Below, piece after piece: positions 21,227-33,109 of a stretch of 64,000 nt of DNA. Under the pieces are notes generated by a model, which made no database searches, was not told the origin of the DNA, and saw only the letters and a list, made by a program, of their open reading frames with translations. The position numbers were made by a program, and so were the translations under genes. Each line of letters begins with the position of its first letter. Position 1 is the stretch's first letter. The stretch is from assembly GCA_025667525.1 (NCBI GenBank), contig CM046882.1:213760592-213824591 (forward strand), read 5' to 3'. The DNA comes from Glebionis coronaria (lineage: Eukaryota > Streptophyta > Magnoliopsida > Asterales > Asteraceae).

Positions 21227-21509
21227 TGTGGGTTTGCTATTTAAGATCCGGTGGTCTAATATGGTGGTATATGGTGGTGGTAGCCATGGATGAATATAGA
21301 GAGAGAAGGTTGTGTGTGAAAAGGAAAGAAAATGTATTAAGATGAAATGGAAACACAAGCAACAACCCCTCCTTGGAAGCATTGGAGGGATATATATAGT
21401 CACACACCACACTTAACTATACATTGTTTCCTAGTCTAGTCTAAGCGTGTGTGACTATGATAACTAATGGGAATTCATAAATGTCGTCACATAAAGTGAA
21501 TATCCAACA
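21227..21509 (-). repeat. LTR3, 5' LTR of G2
   Basis: 283 bases bounded by TGTGGG at 21227 and ATCCAACA at 21509, next to a proper PBS. Minus-strand TATATATAT lies near 21391-21399. By eye it shares only ends and general layout with LTR2, so the two LTRs of G2 are not a normal identical pair. Confidence 0.65.
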
Positions 21510-21614
21510 GTAAAAATAAAAAACGAGTATGTACGATATTTACGCTTTCCCAAAATGGAAAGTAAAAAATGTACTACTCAAACAAACAAGATATATAATA
21601 GGCACTAAACACAC

Positions 21615-21633
21615 CTCCCCGACAACGGCGCCA
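21615..21633 (-). other. Primer binding site of element L (tRNA-Asp type)
   Basis: The minus strand reads TGGCGCCGTTGTCGGGGAG. It lies four bases from the LTR end at 21638, compared with two in A. Confidence 0.8.
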
Positions 21634-22378
21634 AAACTGATGTAGTAAAATTAGTCTTCTTACTTATTTAGGAAAAACAAGGAAAAAAACTAAATGTCGA
21701 AGTATTAGCAATTAAGTTTAGGAAAACCTAATTACTGACAAGTGAGTTCGTTCCTCAAGGGAGTTGTGTGTGAATGTGCCAAAATATAAAAAACGATGTT
21801 TGGATTAGTGACGTTTTTGGTTGTGAGAAGAAATAAAATTAAAAGACGAGTTACGCTAATATTAAACTACGACGACGAATTAAACGTAAAACGTAAAACG
21901 CGACGAATTAAAAAAAATTTAAACTAAAAATTATTTAAAAATCACAATTAAATCCTAAATAATATAAATAAGAATAAAAATTCAATAATAATATTTTAAA
22001 ACTTATTATTAATTTAATATTTAATTTTAAATGCTAATTAATGTCCTAAAATTAAATAAAATTAACAAAAAGTCCAAATAAGATTGTATTAAATTCAAAC
22101 CTCACTTATAATATCTTAATGCTAAATATTATTTTTATTGAATTTTTTAAACTAATTTCCTATTTATAATTAACTAAAAACTATTTTTTAATTAAAATAA
22201 TCATAAAAAATTATTAAAAGATGAGAAAAATCTAAAACTTTTCCAAAAATTCTAAAATACCCTATACTACATGGGAAAAGTGGAAAATGCCAAAAGAAAG
22301 GTGAAAAATAAGCTTGAAAAGCCTATGAAAAGCTGAGGACAACTTTTAAGCTAACGGTGGGAAAATTGGGCTTCTTCA

Positions 22379-22494
22379 GTGGGAACAATGGTTCCCACCG
22401 TTAGTTATATTTGGAAGAAATTTGGTTTTCGCTACTTTTAAGCTTCGTTTGGTGGTTTCTTGTGTGGCATCCCCACAACCAGTGAGTTGTGGGG
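22379..22494 (-). other. Two-hairpin leader module, copy in LTR of L
   Basis: In plus coordinates, hairpin 1 pairs CCCCACAAC (22471-22479) with GTTGTGGGG (22486-22494), and hairpin 2 pairs GTGGGAAC (22379-22386) with GTTCCCAC (22391-22398). Read on the minus strand, the order and flanks match A. The hairpin 1 stem differs from A at several positions, all changed as pairs. Confidence 0.7.
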
Positions 22495-22975
22495 AGTCAA
22501 TAACAAGCAAAAAACAGCCAGGTCTTTAATAAGTGTGAAAACACTTACTCTTTTACCACTTAATTATAATAAAAACAAGACCAAAACGTATGTTTTATGT
22601 CGTAAAAGTCGGAATTATGCATGGTTTGTGTTTTTATTGTGTTTTAGGACAAAATGTGAAAAGGGAAGAAAACACGGGCTTTCACGGGATTTTATCAAAG
22701 AAAAAAATAAAAGACGAAGTCAAAAGATCAAAATGCAAGTAGAACGGAAGTCAAAGGCCTATTCTGAAGATTAATCAAAGAAAAAGACTAAAGACGGAAG
22801 TTTGACAAAGTCGAAGAACTAAGTCTACTAAAAGAAGAAAATTAGAAGACGAGTTCATTTTATCATTCGACTAATCCCGAGACAAAGTCGAGAAAGACGA
22901 TTCATTTAAAAAGACGAGAAGACAAAAGGAAGAAAGAAGGAAGCATCCTACCAACTCCCTTCTCCTATAAATACC

Positions 22976-22983
22976 CTCCTAAT
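22976..22983 (+). promoter_or_regulatory. TATA box of element E LTR
   Basis: TATAAATA, about 450 bases into the LTR and aligned with that of F at 60433. 'gagagaagtaggtgattctac' and a CT-rich run follow, as in a transcribed leader. Confidence 0.6.
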
Positions 22984-23324
22984 GCTTCATTAGGAGTGTG
23001 TTAGTTAGTTTTTTTAGTTAGTCATTTTTATTCTTAGTTTTTCATATCTTTAGAGAGAAGTAGGTGATTCTACTTTCTCTCTCTAGATTTCTTCATCTTT
23101 TCTTTCAAGTTTTAAGCTTTTCATTTAATCTTGTATTTGGAATCCTTAATCTACAAGTTCAAGCTCAAGCTTTTCATCATCTATCTTATTCTACCTTTCT
23201 TGTTTTTTATTTTGATCTTGATTCGGATTAAGCATGAATCTTGTTTAATCTTAATGCTTATTTGATTAAAAAGTTTATCTTTTTTGTTCTCATAAATGTT
23301 TTTAAACGATCCAAGATCTTAGAT

Positions 23325-23520
23325 TATTGCGGCTTATAGCTTATTTCTTGTTTAGCTTATTTATTTTTAAGTGTTTTCCAAAGTTTAATCTTTTTAAAAG
23401 TTTTTTTTATAAATTTTGCTTATTTAGTGTTTTAAAAGTTTTTAAATTTGTGCTTATTTAGATTTGGTTAAGTTTCGGTAAATGCTTATTTTAGAAAGTG
23501 CTTATTTGGTTTTGCTTATT
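23325..23520 (+). repeat. GCTTATT word cluster in LTR of E
   Basis: GCTTATT or GCTTAT occurs about eight times in 200 bases with spacers of unrelated T-rich sequence. It lies directly upstream of the CGATC array. The complement AATAAGC clusters likewise at about 50-150 in M. Confidence 0.65.
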
Positions 23521-23559
23521 TGCCTTTTGAATCCCATCGTAACATGTTTAAGGGTTTTA

Positions 23560-23905
23560 TTTGTTCTGATCGAGTAAGTGTGATCGCATAAGCCTTAGGG
23601 TTTCTACTTGCGATCCATTAATGTGATCCTAGACTACGATCTTAAATGCGATCGTCCATGACGATCCAGGTCACGATCGACCTGTTGTGATCTTTGACTA
23701 CGATCTCTTGGTTGCGATCCTTGGTTACGATCAGTAGTCACGATCGTCCACTGCGATCCACTTGTTGCGATCGTGGTGGAGTACGATCCAATCTTACGAT
23801 CACTTGGTTGCGATCAGGAGTACGATCCAAAGTTATGATCGTGGGTACGATCACCGAGTACGATCCAAAGTGCGATCCAGGCAACGTTCAAGCACCACGA
23901 TCGCA
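23560..23905 (+). repeat. CGATC word array in LTR of E
   Basis: About 25 GATC tetramers in 350 bases, mostly preceded by AC or GC (ACGATC, GCGATC). Several are the palindrome CGATCG. Spacing is about 10-20 bases, with variable spacers. The few TGATC forms look like CpG decay of CGATC. The two 71-76 codon frames here are translations of the array and not genes. Confidence 0.85.
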
Positions 23906-24343
23906 TTGACTGCGATCCAATCTCAAGTTTTGGATTTTATTCCTTGTTTTTATTTTAAATTCAAATCTAACTTTTCCCGCATTTTTACTTAGTGTTATTT
24001 TTAAACTAGTTTTGTCTTAGTTTAATATTAGAGTCTTCGAATTTACTTTTATTCGAGTTTTAACTTTTTGTCGAGTTTAATATTAAATTATATTTTCTCA
24101 TTTTATTTTTCAAAACTACTTTTTATTTAGTTTTTAATTACTTCTATTACCTTGTTATTTCATTTAATCTTAATTTTGTTAACATGTCATTTAATTTAAA
24201 ATAGATAATCAAAAGCTCCCCCTTTTAGTGACCAAATATGATAATTCCACCTTAAACCGTGATCAATTCTATTAGATACCGAGAACGATTGAGTACACAT
24301 ATGCAAACACCATTAAATCAAATGACTACAAATCCATTTAAAT

Positions 24344-24348
24344 CAAAT
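24344..24348 (+). other. Target-site duplication CAAAT, left copy, of element D
   Basis: CAAAT precedes TGTGACACC at 24349. The right copy is 57295-57299, after TTTTACA. The duplicated bases span the LTR end and the first base of the PBS of element E. Confidence 0.85.
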
Positions 24349-26050
24349 TGTGACACCCCGGGTAGGGTCAAAATATGCGGAAAATATCCCGGGAGACGTC
24401 ACAAGGGTGGATCGATAGCATATAGTCCATAGAGCATAAGATAAAGATTATTTAAATCAGATTACATGTTTGATAACAAATAAATTAAAAATTGTCTTAA
24501 ACACGACAGAAGTTGATTGTTTATGTTTCCCAAATAGAACCTCGGACGAGTCCTACAATGCAGATAACTAAGATGCTGGAGACCATGCACACACCACGTA
24601 CTAACTTCATATTTATGTGCAAAACATACTAACGGGGGTCAACATAAAGTTGGTGAATTTAAAAATTTTAACAATCAATTAGTTTGGACATATAATAATC
24701 ATAGAAGTAATAATGCACAAAGTATTCTTACTGAAATGTAAATAACATTTGTTTATTATTAGAAAATGAAGCTTAACTCCATAGTCCTCAACAGATGAGG
24801 ACGTAGTGTCTTACAAAAAGACACCCATTCCAGTTCCAACATGGTATACGTCTGTTGTCCCGGCCAAGGCACAGTGAGCATGACTCACCCAGACGGGGAT
24901 GGTCAATCCCTAATAGACTTATTTATAACATTCGGGCGATTTACAGCAATTTAATAGTTTCGACAATAATCAATCATAATCAAGTTTATACATGATGAGA
25001 TGGCATTTATACATGATCTCATCGTTCTTTTCGGGATTTAAATGCATTAAAATGTCATAAAATACCATATATATGCTTGTGTTTGTTTACTTGTGTGTTT
25101 TAGGTATGGATATCGTGAAAAAAACAAAAGATCACAAGATACAAGGAAAAACGGACACGAGAAACGAAGCCGTGCAATGAACCGGGCCCTAATCATGGAA
25201 TTTTCATCAAATACCCTTGAAGACTTGAAGACAATACAAGATTGATCCTCCAAGAATGAAGAAATGACACTTAAAACCCTTGTATATTCATAAATTACAA
25301 GTTTGGTCCCTTAAGTTTGTCAAAATTGCAAAAAGGTCCTTCAAGATTGAAGAAATGGCAAGATTAGTCCCTCAACAAATTCAAATTGCCAAAAATGGTC
25401 CCTCATGAAGATTAAGACTCATTGAAGACCTTTGAAGATCAACATTGTCCAAGATTAGTCCTTGAAAAATCACCAAATGTCAAATTACATCCTTGATAAC
25501 CTTTTATCAAAAGTTGGTGCCAAAATTGTCAAAGTGGGAAAGTTAATAACAAAGGAAGGGAGATTTTAGGCTGAAAATCTTTAAAAGCCAAAAATTCCAA
25601 AAGACAAGGACCAAAAGTGACAACTCCCAAACATTTAAATAAAAATGCGCCTAACACCCAACCCACCCCTATTTTCGGATCAAATGGGTAGTGTTCATCA
25701 TTTTTTACTTCCCAGATTTTACCTTCACTTTTCCTTGGGTAAAACTCAATTAAACCTTCACACACTTAATTCACACACTCAAAAACCCTTCCCACTCCTA
25801 AAAACCTGCATCCCACTCATGTGCACCAAACCCCCAATTCCCCAATCCACCAATCACATCATTCCTTAGCCCCCAAGCTCATGACGTGGCTTAAATCAAT
25901 GGCCAAGATTATTTGCTTCCTCCCAAAGCAAAATAAACGTTCAAGATCAAGAGAGGACAAAATGCACTCAAAATCACTCAAGGGCACATTTGGGATTTTC
26001 TATGTATTAGGGTTTTATGTTTTTATGCTTCTAGGATGTTCTATAGGCTC

Positions 26051-26058
26051 TATAAAAG
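26051..26058 (+). promoter_or_regulatory. TATA box of solo LTR C
   Basis: TATAAAAG about 1.06 kb into the LTR, aligned with 9871 in A and 54313 in H. Confidence 0.55.
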
Positions 26059-27018
26059 GAGCTCACAACTTGTGTGAAGCCCTGGTTCCAGTTTCTAGTC
26101 TCTCACATGTAATTCCTTTTTAAAGAAATAAAAAGTTTGGTTTTTGAAATATTCAAGTGTAATTCCTTTTTTATTGTTTTTAAAAGTTTGTGTGTTGTGA
26201 GGAGATTGATTCTGAGTTCCACTTTTATTTGGTTAAGCAACTTTGATTTTCAAAGTTGTTTAAGGTTTTGAGATTTTGAGAGATTTTGGTAAAATCTTCT
26301 CAAAAGGTTTTTGGTGTTAGGAGTTCATGTTTGTTGGTGATTTAAGTGTTATAGAAACATTTTAAGAAGATTAAAAAGGTTTTGGAAGAGTTTTAAAAAA
26401 AAGAAAAAAAGAATCATATCATATCTTATTATTTTTGTTCTTGTTTCTTTGTTTTGTGTTCAAATAGGTTGAAGGCTTGTTGATTTAGTTCAGCTCCAAC
26501 CCGGGTTGGATTGGAGGAGGATTTTCATCCTCTAGGTTCTTGGATGTAAGAACCTAAGGTATCTTCCTTTTACCTTGAAAAAGTTCATAGAAGTGCTTGT
26601 TACTTGATTTGATTGATTGATTGATTTAGTGTGTTTAAGTTACTTGATTTGTGTTTATGTTATGTTATATACATGTTATGAAGCTTTGATAAAAATTTGG
26701 TTAGGTTTCATAAGGTTTTGATTTGGAAAAATTGGTTTTCAAAAAGTTTAAAGGGTGTTTGGCAACAGGTTTAAGCAGGGTACAATATTTGATTTGTGTT
26801 GCTAAAAGGTGTTAGACAACTTGATTAAGGTCAAGTTAGATGTTAGTAAGATGGTAATATAGTTTGGCACAAGTTTGGAGTAAATTTGTTGAGTTTAAAA
26901 GGTAAAAAGGGTGTTAAAAATCTGCATATTGCTAATTTGCTTGATTTGTGATGAACTTTGTGCATGATCTTTGATTGTTGATCTTTGATTCTTGTTGTTA
27001 TTTGTGTGTTACTTGACT

Positions 27019-27042
27019 CCTTGAGCTTCAATAAGCTCAAGG
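27019..27042 (+). other. Leader hairpin 1 of LTR C
   Basis: CCTTGAGCTT (27019-27028) pairs perfectly with AAGCTCAAGG (27033-27042) around CAAT, between GACT and GGTGCC. It occupies the same place as hairpin 1 of A with an entirely different stem. Confidence 0.7.
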
Positions 27043-27148
27043 GTGCCCAATTGTCCAAATAATCACCAAACAAAGCACATTGCCAAGTCCTCTTGGTCAA
27101 GAACTTAGCATAACCTGCTAGTGTTCAGAATTCAACTGGCACGTCACA

Positions 27149-27325
27149 CAAGTTGCGGCGCAAGACCAAAGTGTTGCGGCGCAACACAAGGAGCTGCAGA
27201 TTTTGGTTTTCCCGTTTCACAAGTTGCGGCGCAAGACAGAAGCGTTGCGGCGCAACTGAAGGTTCTGCTGATCTTGGGGATCTCGCAACACTAGTTGCGG
27301 CGCAAGACCCACCTAGTTGCGGCGC
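27149..27325 (+). repeat. TTGCGGCGCAA palindrome array in LTR C
   Basis: Six copies of GTTGCGGCGCAA arranged as three units of about 71 bases (starting near 27151, 27221 and 27293), two copies per unit. The first copy continues in GAC and the second in AC or AACT. TTGCG-G-CGCAA is an odd-length palindrome; the last copy extends to eight-base arms. It follows hairpin 1, in the region where A and H have hairpin 2. Confidence 0.85.
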
Positions 27326-30300
27326 AACTAAGTGTTTTAGTATTATTTTATTAATTAATTTTCAAAATTTTATTTTTCTTTCTTTTTCATTTTTCTTAGG
27401 TTCTTTGTCATTAATTAGGACTATTTCCATTTTTAGAATAATTTTCTAGCTTTTAGATTTATTTTTATAATTATTTTAAGTTTAATTAGTTTTTATTTTA
27501 AATCATTTTTAGAGTTTTAAAAATAGTTTTAATAGGATTTAATTTTTAGAAAATTACTTTTTAGTCTTCTAATAATATAAGTTAAGAAATTGTTCAATAA
27601 AATCATATTTTTGACTTTTGAATTAGTTAAATTTAATTTTAGGGCTTTAATTAGCATTTAAAATTAATTATTTAATTAACAAAAGGTTTTAAAATATCTT
27701 TGTTGGATTTTTAACTTTATTTATATTATTTTAGACTTGTTTTTATCCTTGTTGATATTTTGTTTTTGGTTTTAATAATTTTTAATTTTAGTGATTTTTC
27801 TACGGTTTTACGTTTTCGTTTTTTACGTCATAGTATAATTTCCAAGAAACCGTCATTCCATCTCATCAATATTAATCTCAAAGAAATACAAGTTAATTCA
27901 CAACACCATACCTCCTTGGGAAACGAATCTTTCATCTCTTTTTAAGTGATTGAGGGTCATTAGTGCACGGTTTTCCTAAACCGTCACTCGATACTTACCG
28001 CTCATATACGTTCTTTTTGTTTTCCTAAACAAGAGACGTGTTTTTATCCTACAATCAATACAATTCAGTTATGTCCAATATATGTTTGCATATTTTCTTT
28101 CCCAAAAGGGAAAGTTTTATCAAAGTTTATATGGAGCTGTAAACTCACCTGGGAATAGGAAATTGCTTGTTTAACACGGATATCAAATTAAAGCTCACAC
28201 CAAAGTTATGCCTAATCAGATAGTACAGTCTTAATAGATAGTACAAAGAACATATATGTATGCTTATACGGATTTTATTCAGTTCATTCATACTATGGTA
28301 TTTATCTAAATAACCATAGTTCAAGTAGCATCAATATTCATTTAACTTATTTATATAAGTTTCATTTCTAAGTCACATCAAATGTTTAACTATTAATATT
28401 AGTTAGTATACATGTATTTATAGTAATCATTCAATCTTACAATTAAGTTTTACATTTAAGTAGACATAAAAGAAAATGTTTCACTTAAAATATTAATTTA
28501 TGTTTATAGTGCTTGTATCAATAACATCTATTTAAATTTATAACCAAGTTCTATATTTAAGTAAACATAAGGATTTACTTATAATATATTTACGTGGTTA
28601 CATTTAATTTCATTAATGTTCATATAATTTTATTTCTTAAAAGTATATGAGCACATGTACTAATAACACACATTCATCTTGTTTATACATTTTATCTTGT
28701 AAAGCAAATATAAATAAATATTTCATAAAAAGAATAATATTTTTATTTAACTCTAATGTTTTCAAAAACTATTTAATATTTATAAAATAACTTACTTATC
28801 ACAAACTTAAGTTTTATACATTAATCCTTATGATCTAGACTTTTAATTATGTTTTATTATAATTAAAATAGATTTTAGAGTTTGGGCTTGTTAATGTTTC
28901 GAAACATGGCAAAACTAGTCCCTCCATATTTTTAAACAAGTAAACTTTCGGATTTTACATATTTAGTACCTAGGGCTTGTTATAGTTTCGGCTTATGGCA
29001 GATTTGGTCCCCCTAGTTATATCTAGGTTTTGTAACTTTACTAAATTTACAAAAATAGCCCCTAGGGCTTCTTTAGGTTTCGGCAATTTACAAAAATAGT
29101 CCTTAGGGTTTTAAAATGACTAAATAAATTTTAGAAACTTCTCAAAATGGTCCCTAGGGTTTAATTCGCCACGGATTGTAATTATTAAACCCTAGACCTT
29201 TGGATATTTACATTTCCAGTCCTTGTGCTTACTAGTTTATCAAAACAAGTTTTATATGTTACGGTTTTAGTCCTTAAGTTTTGTAAATTGTCATTTTCAT
29301 CCAAAAAGTTTTAATATGTTATATTTTATTATAAAAACTTTTATTTTAACATTTAAACTTTATATGGGCTCATTAAATGGGCTAAACATCTAATGGGTTA
29401 TTTTAGTGGGCTTAAATATACTTCAAGTTCACTAATTTACTTAAATGGACCTTTAAATCATTTATTGGGCTTAATACATTTTTAAGCCCCTTTTAATTAG
29501 TTAAATGGGCCTAAGTGTGATCCTAAGTCTATTTAAGTCACTATAATTTATAAAATGGGCTTATTGGGTTCATTTAAGTTTTAGGTTAACTTTTCATAGA
29601 CTTAATTAGTCCATTAACATTAATTTACATTTTATGTATATTTTTACTTAGGATACTCTTATAAGCTTATTATGAGCTTATTAATATTTAGTTTTCAATC
29701 TAAATAGATGAATAAAACTTAAAAATTCATTTTATGTGTTCTACCAAATTAGATCTAGGTGTGTCATAAGGTTACAAGTAAGTCATAAGCCCTAGTAGGA
29801 GCTTATAACCCACGGCCTACATTAGTTATGGCTTATTAAGATAAGTCAAGTATTATTTTAAGGTTGCATGAAGTTTATATGTGTTACAAAATTAGATCTA
29901 ACTATGTACACATCAAGAAAATAAGTCACAAGTTCAAAATAAGATCTAAACTATGTTTAAGCCTAACAATCAAACATAGATCCAAGTACCCACATATATA
30001 GCTCACGGCTATGTTTTTAGATCTTGGTATTTCCAAGATGAATACTTTAACTAGTTTTTAAATCTTGTAAATATTTACAAAAACACATTATGATTATCTA
30101 TGTTACATGTATGTTTCCAAGGCTACTATTATTCCAAGAAACAATGTATAGCCCACGGCTATATTGTTTCCTCCCAATATTCCCATTAGATCCACTAGCT
30201 TATTTCATGTATACCATGTTAATTTAACACTTATCATTAGATCTAGGTTTTTATAAGCATGTATGTACATCTAACCCATTTTAGGGTCATATGTAACCCA

Positions 30301-31794
30301 CAGCTATATATATTCACATAAGTTACTTTGATGATTTTTAATAGTTCATTTAACATGTAACATTTCATGTTACACTTTTCAAAACTTAGTAGACAAATCA
30401 TATGGACTTTACTCATTTTAGCCGTGACCTTTAAGTTCATGGTTTTCATGATTTTTAAGTTTCACAAGTTCTTTTCATGAGATCTATGGTTATTGGTTAA
30501 CCAAAGTCCCATAAACAAGATTTGTAACCCATGCCATATTTAGATTTATAGAAGGTTTCATATAGTTTTAAATCAAGTTTAACACATAACACATAAGTCA
30601 TAAGTTTCTTATTAAAAAGATTTTGAATCATGATCATGGTTTGTATAAATATGCCGTCACCCATAAGGGCCATAGCCTTACCAAATCTTGATCTTTAACA
30701 TGTTATTCACTTGTGTTTATAGATGTATGAAGATGCATGCATGAAGAAATGAAAGATTATGATGTGTATACATCTCTTGCCTAAAAGTACCAAAGAGGAT
30801 CTAGATGAACAAGGAGATATAAGATCTACTCAATATGAATGAAGAAAACCCTAATATTAATCAAGCCGTGGCCTTAAAGATTTGGCTAGGGCTTGTTTAT
30901 AGTGGTTCCAAGAGAAATGATGCTACCAAATGATTTGTAATCAAGTAGGGACAGAGATTTAGTTGATTTAATGAATCAACTTTGGAGTTTTGTGTCTTAT
31001 AGACGAAATATTGAGAGAGAGGGATGAAGAGAGAAGTGAGGTTGCATGTAGGATAGATGGGAATGTGTGTGTTTCGGCTTAAAGATGAGAGAGGGAAAGA
31101 TAATGCAAAAGGCATGATTGCCTTGGTAAGGACATTTGTGCCAAGTGTAAGCTCTTCCCTTTCCAAAACAACCCTTCTGCTTCCACATATGCATGTGTGT
31201 GCCGTGTAAGGCTATCCAAAGAAAAGGGTGGGCTTGTGTGGGCTTGAGTTGGGCTAGAGCATAAGGAATACATAACTTTGGGCTAGTCCAAGAAAGTTTA
31301 GGGATACCTATACTATGCATACACACATATACGACCACATTCCCATGGTGTAGCATACTCTTCCAATTTTGTTAAGTGTTGTTTCATCATATGTTGGTTA
31401 TGCATTTTTACTACTTGTTTTATGTACATAGATTACATAGTAAACTTAATATAGCAAGCATGTATGTAAAATATATGTGCACATTAGATAAGTTCACACA
31501 TGACTTATTGAAATATAATACATGCATTTGTGTTCCAAGATTTGATGGGTGATATTTCATTACATAAAATCATGGTAAAATCATGGATTTTACAACACCA
31601 TCCCGTTATTTTATCTTTGTCCTCAAAGCTACTAAAAATCTAGTTATCTTTTAAATAAGAGATGTTCTAAGTACATGATTCGTTTTAGATTCTCTCTCAA
31701 GTATGGTGGGCGGCATGAATGCGAAGTGGTCTACACCTAGGTTATTCTTATACGCCTGATTTGGCATTAATGGAAGCTTCCGTCATTATAAGTG

Positions 31795-32325
31795 AACAGA
31801 AGAGAATGCAAAGAGATCTTTATCTGGATCGCAATATACATTCGGTTGAGCAGTAAAGAGACTGTTGTTGTGGATGGATAGGAGAGGAATGCAAAGAGAT
31901 CTTTATCTGGATCGCACTATACATCCGATTGAGCAGTAAAGAAGACTGCTACTGTGGATGGATAGGAGAGGAATGCAAAGAGATCTTTATCTGGATCGCA
32001 CTATACATCCGATTGAGCAGTAAAGGAGACTGCTGTTGTGGATGGATAGGAGAGGAACTCAAAGAGATCTTTATTTGGATCGCACTATACATCAGATTGA
32101 GCAATAAAGGAGACTACTGTTGTGGATGAATAGGAGAGTAATGCAAAGAGATCTTTATCTGGATCGCACTATACATCCGATTGAGCAGTAAAGGAGACTG
32201 CTGCAATGGATGGATAGGAGAGGAATGCAAAGAGATCTTTATCTGGATCGCACTATACATCCGATTGATCAATAAAGGAGACTGCTATTGTGGATGGATA
32301 GGCACGGAATGCTTAACGTGGTCGC
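31795..32325 (+). repeat. 84-base tandem repeat, six copies, in D
   Basis: The block GAGATCTTTATCTGGATCGC recurs at 31813, 31896, 31980, 32064, 32148 and 32232. Spacing is 83, then 84 four times. Because 84 is a multiple of three, a 66-codon frame stays open through the middle copies on the plus strand. The protein it predicts is just the repeat and has no recognisable domain. Confidence 0.85.
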
Positions 32326-33109
32326 AGCTATACCCTTCCATGATCTAGGAGAAAACCAATGGCGTTGGGGATTTGGTTAGGAGGACAAATCTATTGCAAA
32401 TGGTTTCTAATATGAGGAGGACACGCCAACATATTTCATACGTCGGGGAATCTGGGGATGCTCTATTTCTACATCCTTTTCATGGGTGAGATACAAGTTA
32501 TATCTCCATACCCGCGGATGAAAAATTGGGGGTTGAAGGTAAAACAAACATGTTTAACTTTAACCCCCTCCTATATTAACATCTTTAAGAAAAGACTTAC
32601 GATCTTTACCTCAAGTCAGCGAGACACAAACATTAGTTAATGGTACTAAAGTTTCTACCCAACAAAGAGGTTAACATTGTTGTCGATGGCGTTTGCGTAA
32701 GAAGTTGCAAAGAATCTGCTTCTTTTGCCGTGAGGCTGAGTGAGAGGGGCGCATAAAAGAAGTACCTCAAATGGTGGAAATAAAAGAAGATACCAAGAAT
32801 AAAGAAGTGCGTGCCTTGCAGGGTGTCGCAACAAGGGTCATACATTCACTATTACTGGTTCAAAATTTGTACAAATTCTAACTTCTAAAGACAGGAATTC
32901 TCATATCCCAGCGTCTAATGGATGATGGTATTGTCGAACTAACTGGACCCGAAGAGGAAAGAGGAATTTCCAAAAATATAGGACATTCAACATCTCCTTA
33001 CGGGGGATGTCGAATGTAGCCCTCCAAGGTACACCCATTGTGAGTTGGATGTGCCTTTCAGGTTTAGGGTTGTCTAGGTGGCGGGAGTAACCCTACAAAA
33101 TACACCCAT

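Larger units (their letters stand above)
12530..21509 (-). mobile_element. Elements G1 and G2: head-to-tail non-coding copia-type elements sharing an LTR
   Basis: Order on the plus strand is LTR1 (12530-12852), internal 1 (12853-15954), LTR2 (15955-16261), internal 2 (16262-21226), LTR3 (21227-21509). Each internal region starts at the left with CTCCCC(C)TAAGGGAGG, a polypurine tract read on the minus strand. Each ends at the right with a tRNA-Met type PBS, so both are minus strand. The internals are clearly homologous for about 2.8 kb. Neither has a credible gag or pol, so they are large non-autonomous derivatives. A shared middle LTR is the usual outcome of unequal recombination between LTRs. 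Confidence 0.75.
21510..22526 (-). mobile_element. Element L: minus-strand A-family fragment (leader, PBS, partial LTR)
   Basis: The minus strand reads LTR end (ACTACATCA at 21638), then PBS, then the leader block also found in A at 2270-2370. The LTR part 21638-22526 parallels A's LTR tail, including the two hairpins. It is cut on the left by LTR3 of G2 and on the right by the LTR of E. It is therefore older than both and is probably the DNA into which they inserted. Confidence 0.8.
22527..24345 (+). repeat. 5' LTR of element E (Athila type)
   Basis: It matches the LTR of F from its first bases, although the expected TG start is TA here (TAATAAGTGTG). It ends TTTAAATCA, followed by AAT and the PBS on the far side of D. 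TATA box at 22976. GCTTATT words are dense at 23325-23520 and the CGATC array lies at 23560-23905. The stretch GTCTT (22522-22526) is the candidate left target copy in L. The 104-codon frame at 22460 spans the L/E junction and is not a gene. Confidence 0.85.
24988..28062 (+). mobile_element. Element C: solo LTR of the A family with TSD ATACA
   Basis: The LTR is 24993-28057, starting TGATGAGATGG and ending ACAATCA, flanked by ATACA at 24988-24992 and 28058-28062. The uninterrupted site can be seen in D's other LTR at about 37398. TATA box at 26051, leader hairpin at 27019-27042, TTGCGGCGCAA array at 27149-27325. No internal region or second LTR is present, so this is the product of LTR-LTR recombination. 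Confidence 0.9.
24349..31594 (-). repeat. 3' LTR of D (left copy), interrupted by solo LTR C
   Basis: The LTR parts are 24349-24992 and 28063-31594. They match the right LTR at 36761-40759 plus 57187-57294 nearly throughout. It is rich in phrases such as 'cctagggctt' near 28960-29160. No coding frame is supported; the 60-119 codon frames at 30243-31356 are unstructured. Confidence 0.88.

Noticed and set aside
23560..23905. CGATC array as a CRISPR-like array or a bacterial-type GATC cluster (origin)
   Set aside because: Spacers are 5-15 bases and irregular, there is no fixed repeat length, and the surroundings are a plant LTR.
23694..23992. Two Arg/Ser-rich frames over the CGATC array
   Set aside because: Translations of a DNA word array; composition is explained by the repeat.
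24993..28057. C and H considered as full elements
   Set aside because: Each has one LTR with its own flanking duplication and no internal region or second LTR, so solo LTR is the simpler call.
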